Positions 44,799 to 53,531 of a DNA stretch of 64,000 bases are shown piece by piece. Origin of the DNA: Alkalihalobacillus sp. LMS6 (GTDB lineage: Bacteria; Bacillota; Bacilli; Bacillales; Bacillaceae_D). How positions within the stretch are numbered: position 1 is the stretch's first letter; each line of letters starts with the position of its first letter. Both the position numbers and the translations under genes were made by a program. The stretch covers positions 1,890,001 to 1,954,000 of the forward strand of contig NZ_CP093302.1 in NCBI RefSeq assembly GCF_024362765.1. Direction: 5' to 3'. The notes under the pieces are model-generated. The model did not search any database. It had not been told where the DNA came from and was given only the letters and a program-made list of their open reading frames with translations.

Positions 44799-45770
44799 TT
44801 AATATTTTCTGCGTCCGATATAAGCCGCAACTTGTTTTAATTGATTTTTTGCATCGCAATCCGGAAACTCATTTAACAGTGTGTACGCTTTGTTTAAGTA
44901 GCGATCGCTTAAATCTTGCGCGTATTCGATCCCACCAGAGTCTCTCACATCTTGAAGAAACGGCTCCATATCAATCGTTTTTGCTGTTTCTTTTGTCAAT
45001 GCTGATCGTAGCGCTTCTTTGAACGTTTCATTCGTTTCCATAGCATAAAGTGCTGGGAGGGTTACGTTTCCTTGTCTCAAATCCCCGCCTGCAGGTTTTC
45101 CAAGCTGCTCTTTTGTTCCAACAAAATCTAAAATATCATCCATTATTTGATAAGACATGCCAAGAAAATAGGCGAAATAATACATTTGCTGCTGTAGCTC
45201 TTTTTCTACATTCGCCGCAATTGCTCCAAGTTGGGAACTAACAGCAATAAGCAACGCAGTTTTTCGTTTAATTCGTCTAAAGTATGTCCGAATCGTTTGA
45301 TCCCAGTTATATTGATCGCGGATCTGTTCTACCTCACCAAGGCACATTTGATGCATCGCATCCGAAATAATGACATGGACTTGTTTTTCTTGAAACGCTT
45401 TCGTTGTTTCAATTGCATGTCCAAAAATATAATCCCCAGTATACATAGCAACGCGGTTATCCCATCTTGCCATAACTGTTTCATTTCCTCTGCGAAGAGA
45501 TGCATTATCGATCACATCATCATGTACAAGAGAGCCCATATGAATAAGTTCAAGCGAAACTGCAATATGTTTTAACTGTTCTAAATCATACGTCCCAAAC
45601 TTTCCTGCTAACAGGACTAGCACCGGTCTGATACGTTTTCCGCCAGCTTTTAATAAGTCTGTGGAAGCTTCAGTTAAAACTGGGTGTTCAGCCGACAGCG
45701 TACGCTCTAATATGGATTCAATGTATTCAATATCTGTTTGAAATTCTTTATATATATCTGCTAACTTCAT
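44799..45770 (-). CDS. hepT: Heptaprenyl diphosphate synthase component II
   Basis: HepT is the catalytic prenyltransferase subunit that makes the C35 side chain of menaquinone-7 with HepS. Both aspartate-rich motifs are visible: LVHDDVIDNASLRRG and DDILDF, with GGKRIRP at the N-terminus. The ATG at 45770 (323 residues) follows GGGTGG; three upstream codons are excluded. A 220-base gap with no supported feature separates it from the UbiA-type gene. Confidence 0.95.
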   Translation of the reverse strand: MKLADIYKEFQTDIEYIESILERTLSAEHPVLTEASTDLLKAGGKRIRPVLVLLAGKFGTYDLEQLKHIAVSLELIHMGSLVHDDVIDNASLRRGNETVMARWDNRVAMYTGDYIFGHAIETTKAFQEKQVHVIISDAMHQMCLGEVEQIRDQYNWDQTIRTYFRRIKRKTALLIAVSSQLGAIAANVEKELQQQMYYFAYFLGMSYQIMDDILDFVGTKEQLGKPAGGDLRQGNVTLPALYAMETNETFKEALRSALTKETAKTIDMEPFLQDVRDSGGIEYAQDLSDRYLNKAYTLLNEFPDCDAKNQLKQVAAYIGRRKY

Positions 45771-45990
45771 GAACGCCACCCTTACGCAGCTAATAAGACT
45801 GCTAATTTTAAATCAAATCTTGCTTTCACCACTTGGTGAATATGAGTACGGGATGTTCAATAAAGTCTTTCTTTTCTAGCGAAAATCATTGCTCCTCACA
45901 CTCAAAACACGTTATTCAGCCTTCACTTCTTTGACACTTACCTTGCCTATATTTTAACCGAAACCCTTTCGTGCTAATCAGATGATCAAA

Positions 45991-46878
45991 TCACCCAAAG
46001 CGCAACAGCAACATATCAACAAATGCAAATGCAAAAAGGAGAACAGATAACGTCCCGTTCATAGGAAAAAATGCCAATTGAACGCGCGACAGATCATCCT
46101 TTGTTACAATCGAATGCTGATAAATCATAATGATACCAGCAACAAGAACACCTATTAAATAAAACCAGCTAAGAGGAGAATTGAAAAACAATAAAACAAA
46201 AAAAAGAAAGCTTACAACATGAAATCCTCTAGCAATCATAAGCGCTTTCGCAACCCCAAATCGACTCGGTATTGAATGCAACCCGTTTGCTGCATCATAG
46301 TCTGCATCTTGCGTAGCATACACTGTATCAAATCCAGCTAACCAGAAAAGAACAGCACCAAATAGTAAAAATGGCGTTAGCGAAAGTTCTCCCGTCACTG
46401 CTACCCATCCACCGAGAGGCGCAATCCCGATTGTAATTCCTAATACGACATGACATAGCCAAGTAAAACGCTTTGTATAAGAATAGAATACGAGAAAAAA
46501 CACGGCAATCGGTAATAAATAGACTGATAGTAAATTAAGATTAAACGCCGCTAAAAAAAGAAGCGCAAACGATGCAACGATAAAAATCCATACATCTGCT
46601 TTGGATAATAATCCAGCCGGAATCTCTCGTGACGCAGTCCGCGGGTTATGCTTATCAATTTTCGCATCAATCACGCGGTTTAATGACATAGCCGCACTTC
46701 TTGCTCCAATCATCGCAATTGTTACCCAAAACCATTGCCATAGCGTTGGAAATTGTCCATTCACAACGAGACTCCCTAACAACATCGCAAAAAAAGCAAA
46801 TGGAAGCGCAAAAATCGTATGTTCAATTTTTATCATTCGCATAAATGTTTTTGTTTTTGATCCTACTGCAGTTCCCAT
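45991..46878 (-). CDS. UbiA-family aromatic prenyltransferase (MqnP-like)
   Basis: This 295-residue protein has about eight membrane segments and the two Asp-rich motifs of UbiA enzymes: NRVIDAKIDKHNPRT and DTVYATQDADYD. It resembles the 4-hydroxybenzoate-type UbiA proteins that in many bacteria act as MqnP in the futalosine route to menaquinone. It sits between menG and hepT, which are adjacent in B. subtilis, so a role in joining the heptaprenyl chain to the quinone ring is likely. MenA is a separate branch, but a MenA-like role or a haem O synthase role cannot be excluded by sequence alone. Confidence 0.85.
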   Translation of the reverse strand: MGTAVGSKTKTFMRMIKIEHTIFALPFAFFAMLLGSLVVNGQFPTLWQWFWVTIAMIGARSAAMSLNRVIDAKIDKHNPRTASREIPAGLLSKADVWIFIVASFALLFLAAFNLNLLSVYLLPIAVFFLVFYSYTKRFTWLCHVVLGITIGIAPLGGWVAVTGELSLTPFLLFGAVLFWLAGFDTVYATQDADYDAANGLHSIPSRFGVAKALMIARGFHVVSFLFFVLLFFNSPLSWFYLIGVLVAGIIMIYQHSIVTKDDLSRVQLAFFPMNGTLSVLLFAFAFVDMLLLRFG

Positions 46879-46898
46879 GATTTTGTCTTCCCCTCTTA

Positions 46899-47612
46899 CT
46901 AGCTAGACTTCGGTTTCTGTCCTAAATGCATGGATGCGACACCACCTGTATAGCTCTTCACTTCAATTCCAGTCATGCCAGCTTCTTGAAACATTTTTGC
47001 AAGCTTCTCTCGATCTGGAAATTGGAGTGTTGATTCATGTAACCATGCGTATTCATCATACTTTTTCACTAAAACTTTGCCAGCAAGAGGCATCACATGT
47101 TTAAAATAAAAGAAATAAAGCTGCTTAAACCCGGGAATAGTCGGTTGCGAAGTTTCTAAACAGACAATTTTCCCACCTGGCTTTGTTACTCTAACCATTT
47201 CTTTTAACACTTGCATATAGTCTGGTACATTTCGTAGTCCAAATCCAATTGTTACATAATCAAATGTGTCGTTTTCAAATGGAAGCTCCATTGCATTTCC
47301 TTGAATAAGCTCAACGTTCTTTATGTTTTGTTGCTCGACTTTTTCTTTTCCTACTAGCAACATATTTTCACTAAAATCGAGTCCTACGACTTTACCGCTA
47401 TCACCAACAGCTTCACTTAGTGCAATGGACCAATCCGCAGTTCCACAGCAGACATCCAGAGCCGAACTATTTTCTTTAACCGCCATTCGTGTCATCGTAT
47501 CTTTGCGCCACGCTTTATGCCGTTGAAGGCTAATAACAGAATTCATCATGTCATATCTCTTGTGAATGGATTGAAAGACACGATGAACCCGTTCTTCCTT
47601 AGGGTGGTTCAT
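46899..47612 (-). CDS. menG: Demethylmenaquinone methyltransferase
   Basis: MenG (also menH or ubiE) methylates demethylmenaquinone with S-adenosylmethionine in the last step of menaquinone synthesis. SAM-binding motifs are [14 protein letters not shown] and GLDFSENML, and the family segments [16 protein letters not shown] and [14 protein letters not shown] are present. It starts right after hepS and precedes the UbiA-type gene by 20 bases. Confidence 0.96.
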   Translation of the reverse strand: MNHPKEERVHRVFQSIHKRYDMMNSVISLQRHKAWRKDTMTRMAVKENSSALDVCCGTADWSIALSEAVGDSGKVVGLDFSENMLLVGKEKVEQQNIKNVELIQGNAMELPFENDTFDYVTIGFGLRNVPDYMQVLKEMVRVTKPGGKIVCLETSQPTIPGFKQLYFFYFKHVMPLAGKVLVKKYDEYAWLHESTLQFPDREKLAKMFQEAGMTGIEVKSYTGGVASMHLGQKPKSS

Positions 47613-48329
47613 TTAACGGTCCTCCTCAGTCAAACGAAAAAAATCAGTCAAAAATTGGTCAAGTGTATCGTTGCGTGTAGTATCAATCGACTGCTTTAGC
47701 TTCTCTTCGCAAGTTTGTTGTTTTTCGCGCAAACGTGTCGTGTCAACATCTGATGCTTCACTTTTTAATAGCCTCGTTATTTTTTTACTAAGAAAGTATA
47801 GATGAAGTCTCTCTACATAAGACTCCTCTTCTTCCTTCCCTAGAATTCTTAATAAAAGCAATGCATCAATCGCTGTTTTTCGGTGCAGTAATTCATCTTC
47901 CGTTAACGACTTGTCCATATAATGAGTCATTTTTAATTCATAAATATCCTGTAGCGTACTGCCAAACAGCTCTACCATATCCACTGCATTGACGCGAGCT
48001 AGGGATTGATAATAACGTGCACTATAAAAATCTCCAGCAAGCACGTTCAGCTGTCTTCTCTTTTTTAACGTATCGTCTTCCTTATTATGTAAAGATACGA
48101 GGTCATGAATCATCACGCCAGCATGAACAAAGCCCCAAGCCAATGAGATCGCTAGGGTCCGTTCTTGCTGCTCTACGTCACGAATCAACTGGTGCGCTAG
48201 CCATAGTTCATCTTGATCTGGCCTCGTATCATCAATATATTGTTGTAAATAGTCATGTCGAACAAGTTGGTCAAAATGCTGTTTCAGTTCAGTAGCATTT
48301 GAAATAACTACCGCCCCTTTTTCTCTCAT
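47613..48329 (-). CDS. hepS: Heptaprenyl diphosphate synthase component I
   Basis: HepS is the small, poorly conserved helical partner of HepT. The 238-residue protein has the HAGVMIHDLVSLHN-like and LAGDFYSARYYQSLA segments expected. It lies between mtrB and menG as in B. subtilis, and its stop abuts the menG start. The call rests on this position and the LAGDFYSARYY motif. Confidence 0.92.
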   Translation of the reverse strand: MREKGAVVISNATELKQHFDQLVRHDYLQQYIDDTRPDQDELWLAHQLIRDVEQQERTLAISLAWGFVHAGVMIHDLVSLHNKEDDTLKKRRQLNVLAGDFYSARYYQSLARVNAVDMVELFGSTLQDIYELKMTHYMDKSLTEDELLHRKTAIDALLLLRILGKEEEESYVERLHLYFLSKKITRLLKSEASDVDTTRLREKQQTCEEKLKQSIDTTRNDTLDQFLTDFFRLTEEDR

Positions 48330-48418
48330 ACAAACTTTCCCTTCTTTCGCCTACTATACAGAATTTCTTTCCCAAGTATAGCACAGCGCTTCAATCATAA
48401 ACACTATTACTCGTTAAA

Positions 48419-48640
48419 TTAGTCTTCCTCTGTATCCATAGTACCATGGCTCGTTTGTATAACAGCTTTGCCTCTTACTTTCACTGCTGATGTATGCTCG
48501 GTAAACTGACCAATCATGACTTCACCTTTATCAAGTTTTTCAGAATGGTGAAAGCGTGTATCTGATCCACGTGTTAAGCCAATCACTTGAACCCCATTGT
48601 CTTTTGCTTTAATTACAAAAAAATCGTCACTTTTACTCAT
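48419..48640 (-). CDS. mtrB: Tryptophan RNA-binding attenuation protein (TRAP)
   Basis: TRAP forms an 11-subunit ring that binds tryptophan and then (G/U)AG repeats in trp transcripts. The 73-residue protein has the conserved [19 protein letters not shown], the [25 protein letters not shown] core, including the Lys and Arg of the RNA-binding KKR triad, and the tail [11 protein letters not shown]. The ATG at 48640 follows AAAGGAGG by 6 bases. It follows folE by 16 bases. Its target leader, with 11 triplets, is at 40170-40227. Confidence 0.97.
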   Translation of the reverse strand: MSKSDDFFVIKAKDNGVQVIGLTRGSDTRFHHSEKLDKGEVMIGQFTEHTSAVKVRGKAVIQTSHGTMDTEED

Positions 48641-48656
48641 ATCCATCCTCCTTTTT

Positions 48657-49211
48657 TTAAATAAGAGATAACACTTCTTGCCTAGCGACAGCATCTTCTT
48701 TAAATGTTCCGCGAACTGCCGATGTAACGGTTTTAGAACCAGGCTTTTTAATCCCTCTCATGGACATACACATATGTTCAGCTGATACAACAACCATGAC
48801 ACCTTTTGCACCTAATGTTTCTTCCAGCGCATCGGCAATTGACTTTGTCATTCGTTCTTGTACTTGAGGCTGTCTTGCGATTCCGTCCAATGTCCGCGCT
48901 AATTTACTCAAACCAGTAACTTTTCCGTTATTTGGAATGTATGCAATATGCGCCTTACCAAAAAAAGGAACTAAATGATGTTCGCACATCGAATAAAACG
49001 TCATGTCTTTTACAAGTACTAACTCTTCATGATCTTCAGTAAAGACTGTTTGCAAATGAGCTTTTGGATCCTCATGTAATCCACTAAACATCTCTTCATA
49101 CATTTTCGCTACTCTTCTTGGTGTGTCGAGGAGCCCTTCTCGCTCTGGGTCTTCTCCAACTGCTTCTAAAATCATTCTTACTGCTGTTTGTATTTTATCT
49201 TGATCAACCAT
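48657..49211 (-). CDS. folE: GTP cyclohydrolase I
   Basis: FolE (mtrA) opens the GTP ring for folate synthesis. Zinc and active-site residues lie in [25 protein letters not shown], with [23 protein letters not shown] and [14 protein letters not shown]. The 184-residue length is normal. It precedes mtrB in the classic folE-mtrB pair. The hbs gene that lies upstream of it in B. subtilis is missing. Confidence 0.97.
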   Translation of the reverse strand: MVDQDKIQTAVRMILEAVGEDPEREGLLDTPRRVAKMYEEMFSGLHEDPKAHLQTVFTEDHEELVLVKDMTFYSMCEHHLVPFFGKAHIAYIPNNGKVTGLSKLARTLDGIARQPQVQERMTKSIADALEETLGAKGVMVVVSAEHMCMSMRGIKKPGSKTVTSAVRGTFKEDAVARQEVLSLI

Positions 49212-49284
49212 GATCGTCCCTCCATCATCGTGCTTCCCACTAATTATCTCTAGTAAAGATTAGCAAAACTATAGAGGAAAAGCA

Positions 49285-49316
49285 AAAAGAACTCACTCCA
49301 GTGGAGAGAGTTCTTT
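49285..49316 (-). terminator. spoIVA terminator
   Basis: AGAACTC-t-CTCCA and its near-perfect complement, followed by T on the minus strand, lie a few bases after the spoIVA stop. Confidence 0.8.
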
Positions 49317-49319
49317 CAT

Positions 49320-50798
49320 TTACAAAATAATGGCAATCAAACCGCCGGATCCTTCATTAATGATACGTTCAAGAGTTTCTTGCAGCTTGTAGCGCGCGTT
49401 TTCAGGCATTAGCGATAGCTTTGCAGAAATCCCTTCTCGCACAATTGAATTTAATGACCGACCAAAAATGTCTGAGTTCCAAATGGAAAGTGGGTTTTCT
49501 TCAAAGTCTTGCATTAAGTAACGAACGAGTTCCTCACTTTGTTTCTCAGTTCCAATAATTGGGGCGAACTCCGACTCTACATCTACTTTCACCATATGAA
49601 TGGATGGCGCTACTGCTCTCAGTCGAACTCCAAAGCGGGAGCCTTGGCGAATGATTTCGGGCTCATCCAAACTCATGTCGGTCAAAGAAGGAGCAGCGAT
49701 TCCGTAACCGGTTTGTTTGACCATTCGCAGCGCATCTGCAACTTGATCATACTCTGTTTTCGCATGAGCGAAGTCTTGCATAAGGGAGAGTAGATGATCT
49801 TTGCCTCGAATTTCAACACCTACAACTTCTTTTAATACTTGATCATACAGTTCGTCTGGAGCATATAGGTCAATTTCTGCAATTCCTTGACCCATTTCAA
49901 TTCCAGCAAGTTTTGCTTGATCAATAAATTCGAGCTCTGTGAACTGGCTAACAACCCGATCCACATCCCTAAGCCGTTTAATATCTTTCACCGTCTCACG
50001 AACCGATTCTTCATAGCTTTCACGAAGCCAGTGATCGTTTTTCAAAACCATGACCCAACTAGGAAGATTGACGTTCACTTCATGAACAGGGAATTCAAAT
50101 AAAACTTCTCTTAGCACGCTGTTAATGTCGTGCTCATTCATCCCTTCAATACTCATTGAAAGAACCGGTATATCATATTCTTCTGAAAGCGAAGACCGCA
50201 GTTGTTCCGTGTCTGGATGGTGTGGCCTTACGCTGTTAACAATCATAATAAACGGTTTGCCCACTTCTTTTAGCTCTTCAACGACTCTCGCTTCTGACTC
50301 AACGTAATCACTTCTTGGAATATCTCCAATTGTGCCATCTGTTGTCACCACTACTCCAAGCGTTGAATGCTCTTGAATCACTTTCCTTGTCCCGATTTCA
50401 GCTGCTTCTTGAAATGGGATCGGTTCTTCATACCAAGGGGTGTGAATCATCCTCGGTCCATTTTCGTCTTCATACCCTTTCGCACCAGGTACAGCATACC
50501 CAACGCAGTCCACTAAACGAATGTTTACATCTAAGCCTTCGTCAACATGAATGGACACCGCTTGATTCGGCACAAATTTCGGCTCCGTCGTCATGATTTG
50601 CTTACCTGCCGCAGACTGTGGAAGCTCATCTTGAGCTCGATTCTTATCTGCTTCGTTTTCAATGTTTGGAAGCACCACAAGTTCCATGAATTTTTTAATA
50701 AAGGTCGATTTTCCCGTGCGAACCGCTCCAACGACACCGAGATAAATGTCGCCACCTGTTCGCTCCGCGATATCTTTAAAGATATCTACTTTTTCCAA
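49320..50798 (-). CDS. spoIVA: Stage IV sporulation protein A (spore coat ATPase)
   Basis: SpoIVA polymerises on the forespore surface with ATP to form the coat basement layer. The 492-residue protein starts at TTG (50798), aligned with MEKVDIFKDIAERTGGDIYL, and has Walker A GAVRTGKST (24-32) and the conserved C-terminus NARYKLQETLERIINEGSGGLIAIIL. The length equals B. subtilis SpoIVA exactly. GGGAGGGG lies 10 bases upstream; earlier in-frame starts (an ATG at 50807) are too near it. A possible sigma-E promoter is upstream. Confidence 0.97.
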   Translation of the reverse strand: MEKVDIFKDIAERTGGDIYLGVVGAVRTGKSTFIKKFMELVVLPNIENEADKNRAQDELPQSAAGKQIMTTEPKFVPNQAVSIHVDEGLDVNIRLVDCVGYAVPGAKGYEDENGPRMIHTPWYEEPIPFQEAAEIGTRKVIQEHSTLGVVVTTDGTIGDIPRSDYVESEARVVEELKEVGKPFIMIVNSVRPHHPDTEQLRSSLSEEYDIPVLSMSIEGMNEHDINSVLREVLFEFPVHEVNVNLPSWVMVLKNDHWLRESYEESVRETVKDIKRLRDVDRVVSQFTELEFIDQAKLAGIEMGQGIAEIDLYAPDELYDQVLKEVVGVEIRGKDHLLSLMQDFAHAKTEYDQVADALRMVKQTGYGIAAPSLTDMSLDEPEIIRQGSRFGVRLRAVAPSIHMVKVDVESEFAPIIGTEKQSEELVRYLMQDFEENPLSIWNSDIFGRSLNSIVREGISAKLSLMPENARYKLQETLERIINEGSGGLIAIIL

Positions 50799-50824
50799 CA
50801 AGATCATTCCCCTCCCGGTCAAGT

Positions 50825-50852
50825 AAAATATGATGCAGCCGAGTCTTATACC
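50825..50852 (-). promoter_or_regulatory. Possible sigma-E promoter of spoIVA
   Basis: On the minus strand GGTATAA (50846-50852) and CATATTTT (50825-50832), 13 bases apart, resemble the sigma-E -35 and -10 elements, in keeping with mother-cell control of spoIVA. Confidence 0.35.
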
Positions 50853-50952
50853 TCTAACCACTACCAATTCTATGACATTGTCCTATTAATATGACTGACT
50901 GCGGTGATTATTTTTCTGCATCGACTCTTGAAAGGGGAGACGATAAAGATAA

Positions 50953-50989
50953 TGCCCCTTCCAATTCTATCTTACGACTGGAAGGGGCA
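50953..50989 (-). terminator. yphF terminator
   Basis: TGCCCCTTCCA and TGGAAGGGGCA arms (11 bp) around a 15-base loop lie 13 bases after yphF. The T tract is weak. Confidence 0.7.
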
Positions 50990-51002
50990 AACTAGACCTA
51001 TT

Positions 51003-51731
51003 TTATTCATTTTCATAGAATTTTGTATCGTATTGGATTCCATCTTCATGATCATACGTGTAAGGAACAGAGAAAACAGGAACGAACGGCGCATCCTCAT
51101 ACAAGTAAGATCGCAAGTCTGTATCCGTTTCAAACGGCGCGTCCATCTCCGCTTCTCGTTCAATTAAATCAACACGATAATCAATGATAATCTCTCCACT
51201 ATTTGTGTAAAGTAGCGGCAACCGTGTTTCATTATAAGGACTATCAATATATGGATCTTCATCGTATCCTAAAGCGCTAAAATCAAGCGCAAACAAATTG
51301 TGATCAAGCGCTTCTTTAATCGGCGCGTATGTATGTTCTCGTCGATAATCATTAATTCGTTGCGTCAATGTATTGATTTCATTCATCACACGGACATCGA
51401 TCACTTTCACTTCTGGCTCCTCTTCGACATTAACTAACACATATTGATAGACACCACCATTTTCAAACGATGATCCTGGTGCCTCCTGCATATATGTAGG
51501 AATTAGCTGCCGAAAATCGATGACGTAGCGCTGATACAAGTTCGTATCCTCATCAAATGTATTGATAGGCAATACGCCTGTATCTTCTTGAAATTGTTGA
51601 ACAGCTGTTTGAACACTAGCCATTTGATCTGCATAAGGAACTTGATTTTCTGCACGTTCTTGATCAGGCAGCATGCAACCGCTTAAAAAAATGACGATAC
51701 AAGCAGCGCTAAGAAACGAAAATACCTTCAT
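51003..51731 (-). CDS. yphF: Lipoprotein YphF
   Basis: This 242-residue protein has a signal peptide ending in the lipobox LSGC, so it is lipid-anchored at Cys19 outside the membrane. The mature part starts with an acidic stretch and has a helical then beta-rich region without known catalytic motifs. It matches YphF in size and position, between spoIVA and yphE. Its function is unknown. Confidence 0.87.
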   Translation of the reverse strand: MKVFSFLSAACIVIFLSGCMLPDQERAENQVPYADQMASVQTAVQQFQEDTGVLPINTFDEDTNLYQRYVIDFRQLIPTYMQEAPGSSFENGGVYQYVLVNVEEEPEVKVIDVRVMNEINTLTQRINDYRREHTYAPIKEALDHNLFALDFSALGYDEDPYIDSPYNETRLPLLYTNSGEIIIDYRVDLIEREAEMDAPFETDTDLRSYLYEDAPFVPVFSVPYTYDHEDGIQYDTKFYENE

Positions 51732-51745
51732 GCTATATTACCCCT

Positions 51746-51955
51746 TTATCTCATAAAGTTTGACGTTGGCCCACCTAAAACGATATAAGCGACAATCAGA
51801 CCAGCCACGACCATACAGATAAATGAAAACGATAAAACAATTTTAGACAAAATTCCGCTCAATCGCGTTCTCGCTAAAAAAGCTGTTCCAGCGGAAACAA
51901 ACATTAAAATAATTCCAGCGAACGATATGTACATATTTAACATTGCTAAAGACAT
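51746..51955 (-). CDS. yphE: Small membrane protein YphE (DUF2768)
   Basis: This 69-residue protein has two membrane segments (about 8-28 and 38-60). It matches YphE of B. subtilis in size and place beside yphF. GAGGTG lies 5 bases before the ATG. The function is not known. Confidence 0.85.
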   Translation of the reverse strand: MSLAMLNMYISFAGIILMFVSAGTAFLARTRLSGILSKIVLSFSFICMVVAGLIVAYIVLGGPTSNFMR

Positions 51956-52016
51956 TGCTACACCTCACTTATCTTTCCCATCTTACTAATTATAGCACAA
52001 TCAAAACCACCACAAC

Positions 52017-52058
52017 AGTTAAAAAGCTAGACAGGAGTGGGGCTCTCCTCTCTAGCTT
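52017..52058 (-). terminator. Terminator after the SpoVIF-like gene
   Basis: AAGCTAGA-g-AGGAG and CTCCT-g-TCTAGCTT arms with a 7-base loop, then a T run on the minus strand, separate the SpoVIF-like gene from yphE. Confidence 0.8.
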
Positions 52059-52152
52059 GACTAAATCCTTTTTTTCTTGCCCTGATAATAGTAGGTGTTC
52101 TATTGCAGTATATGCAGGCTTCGAAATTTTGTTTGGATGTTTGACTATTTTT

Positions 52153-52419
52153 CTAGTTTTTGTTGTTAAACATTTTTGTTAACGACGACAAATCAGATGG
52201 CATATTATTATTCAAAATCGCAGCGACAATTTGGTCTTCTTTCTCTTTTGAAACAGGTTTGTTCGCCATCGCCGCTACACGGCTAATTAAGTCGCGTAAG
52301 GTTGCTTCATCTTTTAAATTGGATTGACTAACAGAGTTCGCGAGCTTAAGTAACTCATCAGGTCGAACTTTCGTGTTTTTTTGGACTTGATCGAAAAACG
52401 AATCATTTTTCTTAAACAT
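52153..52419 (-). CDS. Stage VI sporulation protein F-like
   Basis: This 88-residue protein resembles SpoVIF (YjcC) of B. subtilis: FFDQVQKNTKVRPDELLKLANSV, NLKDEATLRDLISRVAAMANKPV and the SLTKMFNNKN end are all in order. SpoVIF controls late coat assembly through GerE. The ATG at 52419 follows GAGGAGGG. It lies between gpsA and yphE, unlike spoVIF in B. subtilis, which is elsewhere, so it is either the relocated gene or a paralogue. Confidence 0.8.
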   Translation of the reverse strand: MFKKNDSFFDQVQKNTKVRPDELLKLANSVSQSNLKDEATLRDLISRVAAMANKPVSKEKEDQIVAAILNNNMPSDLSSLTKMFNNKN

Positions 52420-52489
52420 CCAATCCCTCCTCATGCTTACGTTCCTTTTATCGTATGCAGGAGGCAGAAAAATGGTGCAAACGTGGAGT

Positions 52490-53518
52490 TTAATTCAAAT
52501 GATACAGTTCTTCCACTTCATTTCGCTTCACTCGGCCCATTAAATCTTCTGCCGCTTTCACAGGATCAATGCCTTTAAATAAAACAGAGTAAAGTGCCGC
52601 TGTTAAAGGCATATTGATTTCTTCTTTAGTTGCGAGTTCGTACGCTGCTTGCGTTGTACGTATCCCTTCTACAACCATGCCCATCTCTTCAAGAACTTGA
52701 TCCATCGACATCCCTTTTCCTAACATATGTCCTGCGCGCCAATTACGAGAATGAACGCTCGTACACGTCACAATTAAATCCCCAAGACCTGTTAACCCTG
52801 AAAAAGTCAACGGTTGTGCCCCCATATGAACACCTAATCGAGCGATTTCCGTTAACCCTCTTGTCATAATTGCCGCTTTCGTATTATCGCCGTAACCTAA
52901 GCCGTTTGTTACGCCACAAATTAACGCAATAATGTTTTTTAAAGCGCCACCAATTTCAACGCCGATTAAATCTGGATTGGTGTAGACTCTAAATTGTTGG
53001 TTCATAAATAACCCTTGCGCATAAGCGGCAGCATCTTCCTTCTGTGAAGCAACGGTTACGGTTGTTGGCTGTCGTAACGCCACTTCTTCCGCATGGCTTG
53101 GGCCAGATATCACCGTGATCGAAGCGATCTTGTCTGAATCTTTCGCTTCCTCTTCAATGACTTCTGATACCCGTTTATATGTAGAAGGTTCAATTCCTTT
53201 ACTTGCGTGAATCACAGGCACAGCTTTCTCCAATACGGGTAATAATTCTTGAACCGTCTCTCGCATTGCTTTTGAAGGCACAGCGAGTAGCACCGCATCA
53301 ACATCCTTCACCGCATCTTTCATTTGATGATAAGCGTGAAGATGTTTAGGTAGCTCGACGTTACGTAAATACTTTTCATTCGTATGGTGCGTATTTATTT
53401 CTTCTACTTGTTCTTGTCTTCTCGCCACTAAGCGTACATCATGACCATTATCAGCAAGAACAATCGCTAGGGCTGTGCCCCAGCTTCCTGCTCCGACTAC
53501 GGCAATCGTTTGTTTCAA
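52490..53518 (-). CDS. gpsA: Glycerol-3-phosphate dehydrogenase [NAD(P)+]
   Basis: GpsA makes sn-glycerol 3-phosphate from dihydroxyacetone phosphate for phospholipids. It has the dinucleotide loop VVGAGSWGTALA, SKGIEPSTYK, ISGPSHAEEVA, the catalytic GALKNIIAL region and GLTGLGDLIVTC. The start is TTG with AAGGAG upstream, 342 residues. It lies 13 bases after plsY, whose product uses glycerol 3-phosphate. Confidence 0.96.
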   Translation of the reverse strand: MKQTIAVVGAGSWGTALAIVLADNGHDVRLVARRQEQVEEINTHHTNEKYLRNVELPKHLHAYHQMKDAVKDVDAVLLAVPSKAMRETVQELLPVLEKAVPVIHASKGIEPSTYKRVSEVIEEEAKDSDKIASITVISGPSHAEEVALRQPTTVTVASQKEDAAAYAQGLFMNQQFRVYTNPDLIGVEIGGALKNIIALICGVTNGLGYGDNTKAAIMTRGLTEIARLGVHMGAQPLTFSGLTGLGDLIVTCTSVHSRNWRAGHMLGKGMSMDQVLEEMGMVVEGIRTTQAAYELATKEEINMPLTAALYSVLFKGIDPVKAAEDLMGRVKRNEVEELYHLN

Positions 53519-53531
53519 CTTGAATCACTCC

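Noticed and set aside
45771-45990. Possible riboswitch or small gene upstream of hepT
   Set aside because: Only a short weak inverted repeat (TTCACCA/TGGTGAA) is seen; no conserved fold, T run or good start signal.
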